Shown here: positions 1-11,045 of the stretch, piece after piece
How the letters are laid out: every line of letters starts with the position of its first letter
Numbering within the stretch: the stretch's first letter is position 1
Translations under genes and position numbers: made by a program
The notes under the pieces: generated by a model
Told to the model about the DNA's origin: nothing
Databases searched by the model: none
What the model saw: only the letters and a program-made list of their open reading frames with translations
Origin: Cyathus striatus
Taxonomy: Eukaryota > Basidiomycota > Agaricomycetes > Agaricales > Nidulariaceae
Assembly: GCA_025738555.1 (NCBI GenBank)
Contig: JAOVFP010000001.1
Span: 6,882,001 to 6,946,000 of the forward strand
Direction of reading: 5' to 3'
DNA length: 64,000 nt

Positions 1-1635
1 CTTTGATGAGCCTGTTATATGGCTGTATGTATATCATACGCTTTAATAGTATGCGGAAGACGTATAAAGCTGCTCAGTGGGCAGAGGTATGTATGGCGCA
101 ATCAAACAAGTGCAAGCTAATCGGTATAGCAAATGTAGGAAGCTCAACAAACAACAACTAGCGTCTTATGGAACGTATGGGTGATGCTAGCGATGCCAGC
201 GATATGGCTCTCCTGGTTTGTACTCTCTCTACATAGTTATGTATCATCTCCTCACAACATCTGTAATAGGGCAATAGTACTTTACATCGTATGTATAATG
301 TCTTTCGTATGGCGCACTGGAGCCGGCGCGGATGATCCAACACCTCTAACCGTGGGTCAAGCACTCGGCCCACGTATTCTAATCTCAGTCACTCTTGCGC
401 TAGGTATTATTTACTTCTGCCTTATTATGCTTACATTTCGACGATACGGAGACCATCTTGATATGGCTTGGAGAGAACGGGTGATCAGCTGGAGCCTTGA
501 AAAGTCCTCTGTTATATATGAACAGAGCGCTCCTCCATCCTCATACAAACCATCCCTCTACGAATATGCTCCTGGAGGAAGGAACTCTGACTACGATCCC
601 TCATTACTTCATGAGCCGAGCCTTAACTATGAGTATCCTGCAAACCGAAGATCGAGAACGAGATCCCCGAGGCGCAAACCCGATACTGGAAGTAACTATA
701 CCATACCAACCTCAGGGAGAACTACTCCCGACGTTACAGTGCCCACACGAAAACCGATAAAGGCAATGGATCTACGGTTTTTGAGTAGTATTAGATGTGA
801 TTATACAAGTGACTTGATGAAGCGAGATATTCGACCAGAGGCGTGGGCCAAATTTCTCGATGTACGTTGAGTCTCTTTACAGCAATCGTCTCTCCTCTAA
901 AGATTAAACGACCTACAGGACATCGCAGCAGTTTGGGACGGAAAAACAGATATGTTAGATGCTGCGATACCAATGCATAACCGGCGTCCACAGGACCTCG
1001 CAGGCTTACGTTTGGACTGGTGGAATAGGAATCTATTCTTCGAACATCAACTACAGGCTGTGTTATGTTTGGAATATCCAAAAGGATACCCGGAATCGCC
1101 TCTCTTTGCAGTTTATGTCATCGAACATGCAATCCATAATGGTCTTATTGAACCCATCGACCAACGGTTTGGACAAGTTCCAGAAGACATGGAACGGATC
1201 GATATCTTGGATCCACATACCACGACAAGCTACGATACAAGACGCCTTAACCTTGGCAGAACTGTGCTCCTGGCTCCGGATAAGATTCGCGCGGCAGGTG
1301 TCCGCTTTGGCCGATCCTTCGACGACGAAATTATACCCGTTAAAATCATTGAGGAATCTGGAGAAGAAAGCAACGATGATGGAGAAGCCGATGAAGAAGA
1401 TAACGGCACGGAAAGTGAGGCTGAAGACGCTAACGACATTAAAGATGACCTTGACGATCAATCACACGACGGCCATAGTGAACCACGCATTTATATCAGA
1501 ATTCCTACGCCCGTATCAGAATATCAAGAGGATCTTGATGACCAAAATGACGACGAGCACGGTGAACCACGTATACGTATACGACCACCCACGCCGGTTT
1601 CAGTGCCTCAAGCTTCCACCGATGAAGAAAACTAG
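1..1635 (+). CDS. Multi-pass membrane protein with acidic cytosolic tail (5' truncated)
   Basis: The gene enters from the left edge. A consistent model has exons 1-86, 139-215, 270-861 and 919-1635, with GT-AG introns of 52-57 nt and matching phases, giving about 489 visible residues. Hydrophobic stretches lie near the start (LLYGCMYII), around the exon 2/3 junction (VWVMLAMPAIWLSW then AIVLYIVCIMSFVW) and at ILISVTLALGIIYFCLIML. After these come an arginine/serine/proline-rich stretch and a folded-looking region (DIAAVWDGKTDMLDAAIP). The tail is rich in Asp and Glu and holds two related units, each with EPRIYIRIPTPVS or EPRIRIRPPTPVS. The protein resembles hypothetical membrane proteins I recall from Agaricomycetes, but no function is known to me. 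CpG content is normal, so this is host DNA. The start codon lies outside the window. The gene ends 126 bp before the tRNA fragment. Confidence 0.75.
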
Positions 1636-1760
1636 CAATGAGCTGGTTTTAATCTGTAAAAGTTTATTTTAGAAGTTTTGTTCTTCATTACTTCAAACCA
1701 AAATACCTGTATTATTATAACGCGCTAAAATGTTGTTTTATTAAAAATCAAACAAAAGAG

Positions 1761-1790
1761 TGGCCAACGCCAGGATCGAACTGACGACCT
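1761..1790 (-). pseudogene. 3' half of a tRNA(Ile)-like gene, split by an hAT insertion
   Basis: On the minus strand this segment carries a T-arm (GTCAG/TTCGATC/CTGGC) and a 3' acceptor strand GTTGGCC followed by A. The acceptor strand pairs with GGCCGAC at the far end of the hAT element (10029-10035), with one G-U pair. The variable loop AGGTC fits a standard tRNA. The two halves now lie 8.2 kb apart. About 190 bp between them is not hAT sequence, so the anticodon stem was already interrupted before the hAT arrived. Confidence 0.65.
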
Positions 1791-1955
1791 AAGAGTTTGG
1801 GGTGGGTTCGCCCGAGCGTAGCGAGGATCGAACCGCCCCCACAAGCAAACTTTGAGCGAGGGACGAGCGATTGCTATTTTTGAGCGTAGCGATAGCGAGC
1901 AACTCAAGATGTAGGAGACCGGGGGTGAAGAGTGAACACATGACAGGCAACACTG
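1791..1955. other. Filler between the tRNA 3' half and the hAT element, with GAGCGTAGCGA repeats
   Basis: This segment is not tRNA and not hAT. It has two copies of GAGCGTAGCGA (near 1813 and 1882) and a second T-loop-like motif (GGATCGAACC near 1827). Together with 9982-9997 on the other side it formed an insert of about 190 bp in the tRNA anticodon region. It could be a small older transposon or an unusual long intron; neither is established. Confidence 0.4.
1948..1955. repeat. Left 8-bp target-site duplication CAACACTG of the hAT element
   Basis: CAACACTG directly precedes TAGGGCTG at 1956 and recurs at 9974-9981 directly after CAGCCCTA. Eight bp is the standard duplication length of hAT elements. 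Confidence 0.9.
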
Positions 1956-4212
1956 TAGGGCTGCACACCGTCCGTATACGGCACACGGCCGTATCGTTAC
2001 GGGTAGTATACGGGTACGGTTGAGCCGTATCCGTACCGTATATGAGAATTCAAAAGCTGCTAACGGTACGGACGGTAGGTTTAACGGCCGTATACGGGTA
2101 TACGGTTGGGGGAAAAATAGTTTTTGGCTATCATTAAAGGCATACATGTAATATAACTAATACTGCGATTACAGGATGTATATTACCTTTGGTTCAAGCA
2201 TTTACTTATGCTGGAGCCGAAGGTAATGCTTTGCTAACATCAACGAGCGAATAGTCTCCGCATGTAGGCTTGCACGACGAAGAGAAATGGTGTCCCTCCC
2301 TCCGGAGAAAATGCGTTCAACTGCAACGGCGGATCCTATTTAATTTTCGAAGTATTAGCAACAAAATCCGTAGTTTTATCAGAAAACCGAACCAGGAATT
2401 GATAGAACATCTGTGGCTAGAAAATAGAGATTAGGGAACTGTGCCTTTCGTCCAAGCCACCATTTAAAAGGGTCGCATGAATAAAAGTCTTCTAATGGCA
2501 ATTTGAAATAGTCTTCAAGCTCATTGGTAACCTGGCGCAGTTTGTTGCGGTACCTTTCAGTAAATTCGTAGTCTAAACTATCGCAAGTTGTCTGCTGGGA
2601 TTGGGATGCAGTGGTATTTCGAGGGGTTCTGTTTGCATAATGGGAGTCGAAGTGGGTAAGAAGGAGGTCTTTTGCATATTCCAGGTAGTTGAGTAGATCC
2701 GAATCATCCTCATAATCGTCTTTAAGGCCCTCATAAGAAATGCGTGGATCTAAGACTACAATCCAATTGTAAGCGGAGTAATTCAGTGAGAATTAGAGAT
2801 ACTTACGTGCTGCCCAGGTATAAAACGGTGATTGATCAAACTTGTAATAGTAGTCACTTAATTTTCGATGCGCATTGAGTATTCCTTTCTTGATTTGAGG
2901 TGGGGACGCATCAGGAAGGGTGAGAAGAGCCGCTTTCAATTGATCTTGGAGACCACGGAAGACAGCATGTGTCGATGAGAGCATTGGCTGTTTGGTTGAC
3001 GACATCTGTGTAGTGGCACGATGAAATTTTACTAGCCACGTAGATATGATGTCTATAGAAACCCAGTCATCCTCTGTAAGAACTAGTGGACGAAGGTCCT
3101 TATAACGAGATGCAAAGGTATCAAAGTCATCTTTGTACCGTAGTGCACGATCTAAAATGATATTAATTAGAAACTAGTAGAACAAATATAGTAGAACCTA
3201 CTAAGCATCTGATGAGTGGATGACCACCGTGTCCTAACATCAAGAATAGGCATTAATGCCTTTTGTTCTTTATCCTCTTTATCTTGGTCCACGCCATTTA
3301 TGGTGCACCGCAATTGATTGAGCCACGTTTGTTTTCTCTGTGGACTTGAACGAATCAAGCGGACAATTTTCCGCAGCTACAAGTTGCATTAGCAAGTTAA
3401 ATAAAAACCCTGATTACACTCACCTTTTCGACTGCTGAGAACATATTATTTAGCGGCGCTTCAACATCAGCATCTTCATCATTATCCTCAAGGAACACAT
3501 CATCGTCACCATTTAATGGGGCAACAACTGAAAGCTGATAGTTTCCGCCTCGCGTGGTAGCTCTCCTACTTTCAGAATGAGAAACAGCACCTATTGCTTC
3601 GAGGAGCTAGATAGAAATAAAAATCATTACAGCCATTAGAATTTAGCTGTTTGATATCTCACCTGGATAGCCGCAAGATGAATGGTGTGTGGCATGCACC
3701 GTAAACGAATCCAGATAGGATTTAAATTGATATTGTTCTTCATGCAACGAGATACGATACCATCAACGAATGTATCATTGTTTGATGCATTATCTAACAT
3801 AAAAGCCATAATCTTGTTGTAACAAATAGTTAGTTTTTGAGGAAGTGTTCGCTACAGCCTACAATAAATTTAACTTACCCTATCTTGTACTCCATACATT
3901 GTAAGAGTCTCCCAAACCGTATTGGCCATATTTTCACCACTGTGCTCTCCAATTAGCTCGCGAAAATCAATCAATAATTCCTCTATTCTATGTTAACAAA
4001 GGAAAAAGGTTTTATCTAAGATATTTACACACCCAGTTCTCCAGAAGCATTTGTGTAATGGGCGACAATACCAAGAAAAGCATTGTTGTTGGGTGAAGTC
4101 CATGCATCTAAAGATATACTAAGCTTTCCTTCGAGCTCCTGAAATATCCACATACATTAGTAGATACATATACATGAGCTTTGTATCAACATACCGAGAA
4201 TAATTGCTTTGT

Positions 4213-7200
4213 TATGGAAAGCCTAACAACCACGCTCAAAAGCATCAAATAAAATTGAGTTCCGACGTTCGGCATCACGGCCTTTCGGTTAGATATCCCA
4301 GTTTTCGGTTTAAGACTTTCAGTTTCGCTTAGTATACTCAGGGTCGACTAAATAAAAACCAGAGCTTTTAAATCGCAATTGCGAAATAACAATTTAATAG
4401 TTGAAGTTCTAAGTTAAATATATGAACTACAAAGTCATAACGCAGCTGTCTAATCACTATATTTTGGGAATTAATTTTGAAGCGTTGCACTGAGCGATTA
4501 CTATTAGCTAGATCAGTTAAGAATTAATGCAGCGTATGTGGTAGTATCACTTACTATGCTCCTCCGCTTTCCGCACACATTCCATCCAGGAGAAATTGAA
4601 TCTATGGTAAAGGTAGATGTGTGATGAACGTACTTAGCTGGTACGGATCCATATTGTACATCCTGAATAAACGAAGGAAACTCTGCAGTATAATAGAGAG
4701 GCTCTTCAAGAAGAGGAACTGCTGAGCCTTTATTTTTTAAATTTGGTGAATTCTCTGTTGCACTTATCTATCAACTCTCCAAGAAAATATGCTTTAAAAA
4801 GCTGTACTCCGTCACCATGAGTTACAGGCAGATAACCATCCCGTCGAAGCTTTTGAGAGTTCTTCATACGTACAGCTACACTATGGATTTGACGTATTAC
4901 GGTCATATGTGATCATATGGTTGAACTATGTTACTTCGCGGCTAATACTGTATTCAAATAAGCATTTTTATGTTTAAATCGATACAAATCTGAGCAAGTA
5001 ATTGTTTAGTACTCAAATTCAACACACTGGAAAAAAATCCACATCGTGCTCAGGGACATTCACACATAATTGATTCAGAACTTGTATTATTTTCGTACCA
5101 ACCATCCCAATGGTCAGGCTTCCATTGTAACCTTAGCACTTATATATCTGGTACTGAGAACGTTACAACCACTGCTTTCCTTATGTTTTTTGCAGGATTA
5201 TACATATATAATCTGTCAGGAAAGAAACATGAGAAAATAGAAGGATAATTAGGCGAGAAAACGAACCCATATTCTATCGGGCTGCTAACTTTTCGAGTTC
5301 TTGTCGAGTTTTTCGAGTTAAAGTCGAGTCTTACTTAAGTTATAGTCGAGTTCCGCTTTTGAGCTCGCTTAACTTTTTCGAGTCAAAGTTAAGTTACCTC
5401 AAGTGGCCATTTACTTATTTCGAGTGGACTCGAGTTCCCTGCTTTTTTATTTTGGTAAAAGTCGAGTTCCCTCAAGTGGACTTAAGTTCCTCGCTTATGT
5501 TATTTTGTGAGAGTCGAGTTCCCTCAAGTAAACTTAAGTTCCTCACTTATTTTATTTTTTGAGTTAAAGTCGAGTTCCACTTAAATTTTTCGAGTGTACT
5601 TAAGTTCCTCACTAATTTTTTCTGAAAGTTGAGTTCTCTTGAGTTCAGCTAAGTTCCTCTGTAGAGCAGGCAAAACGCCTGCGCTGCGATTCACGAATTA
5701 TTCGACATCAATACGCTCCAAATCGGATTACGTAATCACGCATCACGCATCATTGATGTGTCCGTACGCGTTCCGCTCGCATTCTCGAAATAACACAAAC
5801 TACTGTATATATTATTGTATGGTACTCCATACAATACAATTGTAGAACTTGCTTATTTTTCAAGTAAAAGTTAAGTTCCCTTGAGTGTAGTTAAGTTTCT
5901 CGCTTATTGTTTTTGAGTAAAAGTTAAGTTTCATCGAGTGGAGTCGAGTTTTCGCTTATTGTTTTTGAGTAAAAGTTAAGTTTCATCAAGTAGAGTCGAG
6001 TTTCTCGCTTATTTTTTTTGAGTGAAAGTTAAGTTCTTCGAGTGGAGTCGAGTTTCTCGCTTGTAATTTTTTCGAGTGGAAGTTGAGTGGTGTTAAGTTC
6101 CTCACTTATGTTAAATTCGAGTGGAAGCTAAGTTACCATCGAGTTACCATTGAGTGATAAATTCCACTCGACTCCACTCGAATTTGAGTCGAAGTTCCAT
6201 TCGAGTTCCACTTAAGTTCCAGTCGAGTGTCTAACTTAAGTTCCTCAAGTTCCATAATAAAAAACCCATACTTTATAATTGTACTCATTGTTGTCGCAAT
6301 CCCTTAGCTCGTTGTTTCTCACGCCCACCCGTGCTGCCGCAGATGTGTAAAAATAGCGCCATCACATCATCCATCAAATCCCCAATCATTCCACTCACTT
6401 CTGATGCATTGATGGTGATCGCGTCGCACTTCTTCCATCATCATGCTCAACAGTGAGCACATATTTTGTGCATTCTTCTCTCAGCTTTTGGATTCTTCCT
6501 GTGATTTTTTTTTCCAATGTGAAGTTAGTTATTTTGTATGTAATATAACATCTTAGTTGTATAAATATCATGTACTGTGCTTACAGAAAATATTACATGA
6601 ATAATAATAATTGCAACTTTTCATAGGTAATTTAGCTGTATTGTCAAAGAAATTAATATACATTCATGTTCACAAAAAAATTGAGAGGAATCGCCCAAGA
6701 ACTTGACCAGAAATGAAAATAATGAGTGCTCATTGTTTATGACGATGACGAGGCACATGAATGCGATCAAACGCGCCACGGAAAACAACGCGCGGCACTC
6801 ATTGATTAATTTGATGGAGGCAGACGCATCAGATCAAATTAATGATCGACATACAGGGGCGTGGGAAATAATGAGCGCGGAGGCGCAATAGTGAGTGAGC
6901 ATTAATCTAGCGATCCATAGCAGTGTTGGAATGTCTGTCATATACCATACAATTTATATTTTTCGAGTTACAGGCAAGTTCCTAAGTTAAGTTCCAGTCG
7001 AGTTCCAGTCGAGTTCCATTCAAGTTACCGGTAACTCGAAAAGTTGACGGCCCATATTCTATCCTTCAGGGCTTGGCAAAGTCCAACTCAAAATATATTG
7101 TGCACGTACTTTGTGAAAGTGATTGCTGCAACAAACGATGTGGTACTAGACTCGTCTGTTTAGGAATCAAGCTCAACCTTGAAGCTTGAATTTAATCGCA

Positions 7201-7845
7201 AAGTTACAATCGGCCTCGATCCAAAAACTTCTCTCTCACTAAAATCTTCAATATAAAATTTAACGATGCCTCAGTCTGTCTTCAGAACAATTTTAGAGTG
7301 TTTTCTGCTACTAAAAATTTAGTACTATCTTATATGTACTCATTCCTCAACTTGTTATGAAAGCAATTATACAATTAAAATTTGCATTTTACGGACTGAG
7401 TTGCGTGTTTTAAGCGTGTTCAAATCTATCCTCGACGCTTTTACTGCGTTAATTTTGTAGGTACATCAAATAGACTTCAATATTACTTTTTAAATAAGCA
7501 GGTGCCTGTATAGTACAGATAGTACCAATTTATGAACAAAACATTTAAAAATATACCATATACTATATAAATCTGTCCTGTAGCCATAAAACGGAAATTA
7601 TGCTTTCGTTGCTAGCGTTTGGTAGCCCAATATTGTGAAATACTTCAAAATTGCATCAAGTTGGTATTCAAAGTTGTGATATGCTGCTCGAAAACTCAGG
7701 GTCTCGCTTAGTTGACCCTGAGTGTATTAAGCGAAACTGAAAGCCTGAATCCGAAACTGAAATATCTAACCGAGAAGCCGTGATGCCGGACGTCGGAACT
7801 CAATTCCATTTGATGCTTTTGAGCGTGGTTGTTAGGCTTTCCATA
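4213..7845. mobile_element. 3.6-kb TIR element with ~137-bp inverted ends, inserted in the hAT transposase gene
   Basis: The left end (4213-4350) and the complement of the right end (7709-7845) both start TATGGAAAGCCTAACAACC and stay similar for about 137 bp. The flanks carry CTTTGT (4207-4212 and 7846-7851), a 6-bp target duplication (7 bp if one allows an extra base). Rejoining the flanks restores the transposase reading ...AATK/QLFSELEGK. I find no convincing coding sequence inside (4351-5268 and 7064-7708), so it is non-autonomous. A 6-7 bp duplication with long TIRs does not clearly match hAT, mariner or MULE; the superfamily is unassigned. Confidence 0.75.
5279..7053. mobile_element. 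1.8-kb element built of CGAGTT/AAGTTCC repeats, innermost of the hAT nest
   Basis: The left end reads GGGCTGCTAACTTTTCGAG and the complement of the right end GGGCCGTCAACTTTTCGAG. ATATTCTATC flanks both sides (5269-5278 and 7054-7063), a 10-bp target duplication in the range of Mutator-like elements. Both ends (about 5282-5650, 5850-6250, 6955-7045) are runs of a short degenerate unit such as TCGAGTTCC, TTAAGTTCC or TCAAGTGGA. Two non-repetitive stretches (5655-5850 and 6250-6955) lie between them and show no credible gene. It has no transposase. Confidence 0.75.
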
Positions 7846-9973
7846 CTTTGTTGCGGCAATTCCTTCCTCTGAAAGTTTCATAACACGTCGTCTAACCACA
7901 TTGCGACTTGGTATCTGAAATGGTGAAGCAGAATGATGTGTATATTGAAGTAACTCTCGAAACTCGGAGTCGTCCACTGCTGAAAAAGGCTGGTCACAAG
8001 CAACAATCCAACTGACAAGCAGTTTCTCAAATTTTGCTTGGTCCCATTCACCCTAGAAATAAAATTGTGATCATTAAATATTGATCCCAATTATCAATTC
8101 GTCAAAAACCTCACCAGGGCATTAGCTTCCTGCCGTGCAAATGCACCACGAATATTCTCTCGTTGACTCCGTAGTTTCTTAAGAAAGGCACCAGTCTCCG
8201 TCACATCAAGGGATACCTTCCCAGAAGCAAGGTCTAACTCTTCTTGAGTAATAGGCTGATTACTTGGTCTCTCCTTCAAGAGCAAGTATAACTGATACAT
8301 ATGTGGCGAAGCTTTTTCTAAATTGTTTGTAAGTCCTATAATGTGAATCAGTACAGTAGACAAATATATGAATGCCATTAAAACGTACCTGTAACACAAG
8401 ACTTCATCGATTTCCAGACACTTACAACCCTTTTGGAACCATGATGACATTTCCAGTGTGCATCACCCTGTTCCCCTATTATACCTTTCTCTGACATATC
8501 AACCTTCTTGTAGAAATTATAGATTGGATTCTGTTTACACTACAATAACATATTTCAATAAAAGTTAGAACTCGAAATGATATATGGCACGTACATTGGG
8601 TTGCTTTGAAACTTGTACCTTTTTCGGAGCTGGGGTACTGGCTTCCAAGGTTTGTGCTGCAGATATGGCATCTTCATCCTCGACTTCTTCAATTGTAACG
8701 GTACGGCGACCAGAGCTTCGTTTGCGCTTCCCTGAGCCCCTGCCTGTCTCAGGAATCGTTTTACTAGGCAAGGAATTAGCGACCTAAATGAATTTATCAA
8801 AGGAACTTCAGTTATAAAAGTGTAGTACTCACTTCCTTATTAGATGGAAAAGCATCAGCATCTGAGTCCGAACTAGAGCTGCTACCATTGTCACTGTAGC
8901 TTGATTCGTCGACATCTACAGTTAACTCATTTCTGGATGAGAGGCTTTTCTTTTGCTTCTTAGAAGGTCGATAAGTGGCCTTGGTGTTAGACTTTATAGT
9001 TGGAAGTCCATCATCATCGAGCTTCTCAGCAGCTATGGAATCATTGAAGCGTGTAAGTCGTTTGGTACGCGCACCACGACCACCAACTGAAAATGAGAAA
9101 ACAATTAAAATGAATACACTTCCAAATGAAATACAAACACGTACTGGTTTCAGGCAGAGGAATACTACTGCTCTCGGAGTCGTAAAACAGAATGTCGGAT
9201 GCGTCTTTTAGTTCATGAGTCTCTGGATCGACAGCACACTGTTCAGGCATAGCAGGAAAGAGATGTAAGTATCTAATTTCTACGCAGTTATTCAGGCTTT
9301 TATACCACAAAAACGAGATTATTTTATTACCCACATTGATACCATCGCTCCACTGTAACGATGGAAAAAGGCAGTTGCTAGCCGTTGACCCAAAACCTTG
9401 CATAGGCCACAGTGGAATCCACCCCGAAAATTGTATATCATGTGGTAAACTATCGTATATCTACTTGCCTTGGTCAGCTATTGCGAATGGGGTAGGTATT
9501 TTGCACCACATCCAAGGGGTGCAATGCACTAGAACTAATTCTGCACCACTTACTTGTGCTTTTGGAGTGCAAGATAACGCAATATTGGAGCATTGTCATG
9601 ATCTGTAACTTGTAGTTGAGCCGGAATTGCAACGAGGGTGGAAAACTAATGTTTCATAGATCTGGGGATAGTATTAGCAATTAATTACTACTAAAAGGAG
9701 GAAGCAAATAGGTATGCTTAACGTTAACCCAATGGATTTTGATCAGAGTGTAGGCTATGTATCAAGCGTAATCACTAAATATGATATTACATAATCTTTC
9801 CACAAATACGGCCGTACACTTTCCGTTTCAGCCGTAAATTTACGGCCGTATATAGCTGTAACCGTACCGTACACCGTCCGTATTGCTTTACTTGAGAATG
9901 GGCTACGGTACGGTACGGAAGGTAGCACAACCCGTACCGTATACCGTATATACGGCTACGGTGTACAGCCCTA

Positions 9974-9981
9974 CAACACTG
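9974..9981. repeat. Right 8-bp target-site duplication CAACACTG of the hAT element
   Basis: This is a perfect match to 1948-1955 and directly follows the hAT right terminus. Confidence 0.9.
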
Positions 9982-9997
9982 CTTGAAGAGATAGCAC

Positions 9998-10035
9998 CCC
10001 TAGCACGACGCTCTAACCAACTGAGCTAGTCGGCC
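9998..10035 (-). pseudogene. 5' half of a tRNA(Ile)-like gene
   Basis: Read leftward from 10035 it gives an acceptor strand GGCCGAC, a D-arm GCTC-AGTTGGTTA-GAGC, and the start of an anticodon arm GTCGTGCTA. This body matches eukaryotic tRNA(Ile) genes, where the loop continues to an AAU anticodon. Here GGGGTGCTA follows instead, so the anticodon loop is disrupted. Internal A-box bases are present and the B-box lies in the other half (1761-1790). Confidence 0.7.
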
Positions 10036-10118
10036 TGTTAAACCTTGTTCCATTACAGTATTCGTGTTTCAACAGATACGTGATATATACATGTGTCCAT
10101 CTTCACGGCATTCTGATA

Positions 10119-11045
10119 TCACTGCGCAATCCCTACCTCTGACGCGATCATGGAGCCATTCCTTTCATCATCGACTTGCCATATTTCGACAGACATCTCC
10201 CAGGTCGAATCTTGATTATAGCTCGGAAGAAATTCTTGTTGCACTCCGTCATGATGCTTGATATTTGGAACTGCAGTGCGGGAAATAGTTGGAATGTTCG
10301 GAATCGGGGGTAAGGGTAATGGCGGTGGATTACGTTTACTCCATTTTCGTCGTGGTTGTCGCTAATACAAAAGATGGTTAGCACGATACAATCTTTTATC
10401 CATACCCAAAGACTTTACCTTATTTGGTACGGTCTGAATTTCATCCTTCTCAGAATATTCACTCACGTCGGATCCGTTCTCTGCCACCAAAGTGGATGTA
10501 CCGGAGCGGGCAGTTGTCACCCGCGACAGGTGATGTTGCGGAATGTTAGCCACGTCTTGGAAGGTTTTTCTCCGTGATGATACTGGTCCGACAGTATATT
10601 TGTCCTGTACAGAACTTTGTTGAAGGTCTTGCACACTGACGTTTGGATCCGCCAACCGTGTTATTGGATTATTCCTTCGGACTTCGTCTGATTGGCTGCG
10701 AATTGGAGAAGTACTCGGAACGATGTAGCTTCGGGGGAGACGTTGCTGAAGTAGCTTGAATCTTCGCACTGTTAACTGAAAATTTGATCAGACAAAGCAA
10801 ACGTCGATCGATGGCATTAAAAACTTACCAATAGAGCAGCTATGAGAGCCACAATCAATGTACCAGCAACAACAAGGATAATAATGATTGTGGTCAAACT
10901 ATTCCCGATGGTAATCCAAACAAAATAAAATGACAGATAACAGAACGCACAAGTTTCCCTTGTCCAATGACTCTGATGTGGAAGAAGCTCTAGACAACGC
11001 CGGAGTAAATGTAACTACTGTGATAGTCAAAATCACCGAATTCAT
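10119..11045 (-). CDS. Predicted single-pass membrane protein, four exons, 254 aa
   Basis: I assembled exons 11045-10951, 10898-10829, 10775-10419 and 10361-10119 with GT-AG introns of 52-57 nt. The phases fit exactly (765 nt including the stop). The protein starts MNSVILTITVVTFTPALSRA, which looks like a signal peptide, followed by a very short ectodomain of about 13 residues. One clear membrane helix follows (LTTIIIILVVAGTLIVALIAALL), then a basic stop-transfer (TVRRFKLLQQRLPRSY). The cytosolic tail of about 175 residues is rich in Ser, Arg and Pro, with RKWSKRNPPPLPLPPIP near its end. The layout resembles fungal stalked membrane proteins with intracellular tails. I recognise no family. A further upstream exon (to about 11435) cannot be excluded. 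Confidence 0.6.

Larger units (their letters stand above)
2202..9250 (-). pseudogene. hAT transposase (BED finger, RNase-H-like core, C-terminal dimerisation), split by insertion
   Basis: The reading runs leftward from ATG at 9250 (MPEQCAVDPETHELKD) through several short introns to a stop at 2202-2204. The N-terminal part is basic and serine-rich (8840-9100). A BED-like segment follows near 8430-8530 (PIYNFYKKVDM, then HWKCHHGSKR). Next come GEWDQAKFEKLLVSWIVACD-like and FQIPSRNVVRRRVMKL motifs near 7870-8060. The core resumes left of the guest at about 4207 with ELEGKLSISLDAWTSPN, then IDFRELIGEHSGEN and IMAFMLDNASNND, typical of hAT transposases. The C-terminus (DPFKWWLGRKAQFPNLY, SAVAVERIFSGGRDT, near 2200-2460) is the hAT dimerisation domain, with an intron between VLSIPG and SAVAVE. 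The guest sits after residues ...IAATK. Apart from that I saw no gross lesion, so the gene may have been active until interrupted. Confidence 0.85.
1956..9973 (-). mobile_element. hAT DNA transposon, 8018 bp, interrupted by nested elements
   Basis: The ends are inverted repeats, TAGGGCTGCACACCGT on the left and TAGGGCTGTACACCGT as the complement of the right end, bounded by a perfect 8-bp duplication CAACACTG. Both subterminal zones (about 1963-2110 and 9805-9965) are packed with variants of ACGGCCGTATACGG and GTACGGTACGG, the usual kind of transposase-binding clusters. The interior holds a spliced hAT transposase gene on the minus strand, split by a 3.6-kb TIR element at 4213-7845. Without that guest the element would be about 4.4 kb, a normal autonomous size. 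It sits inside a tRNA gene. Confidence 0.92.
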
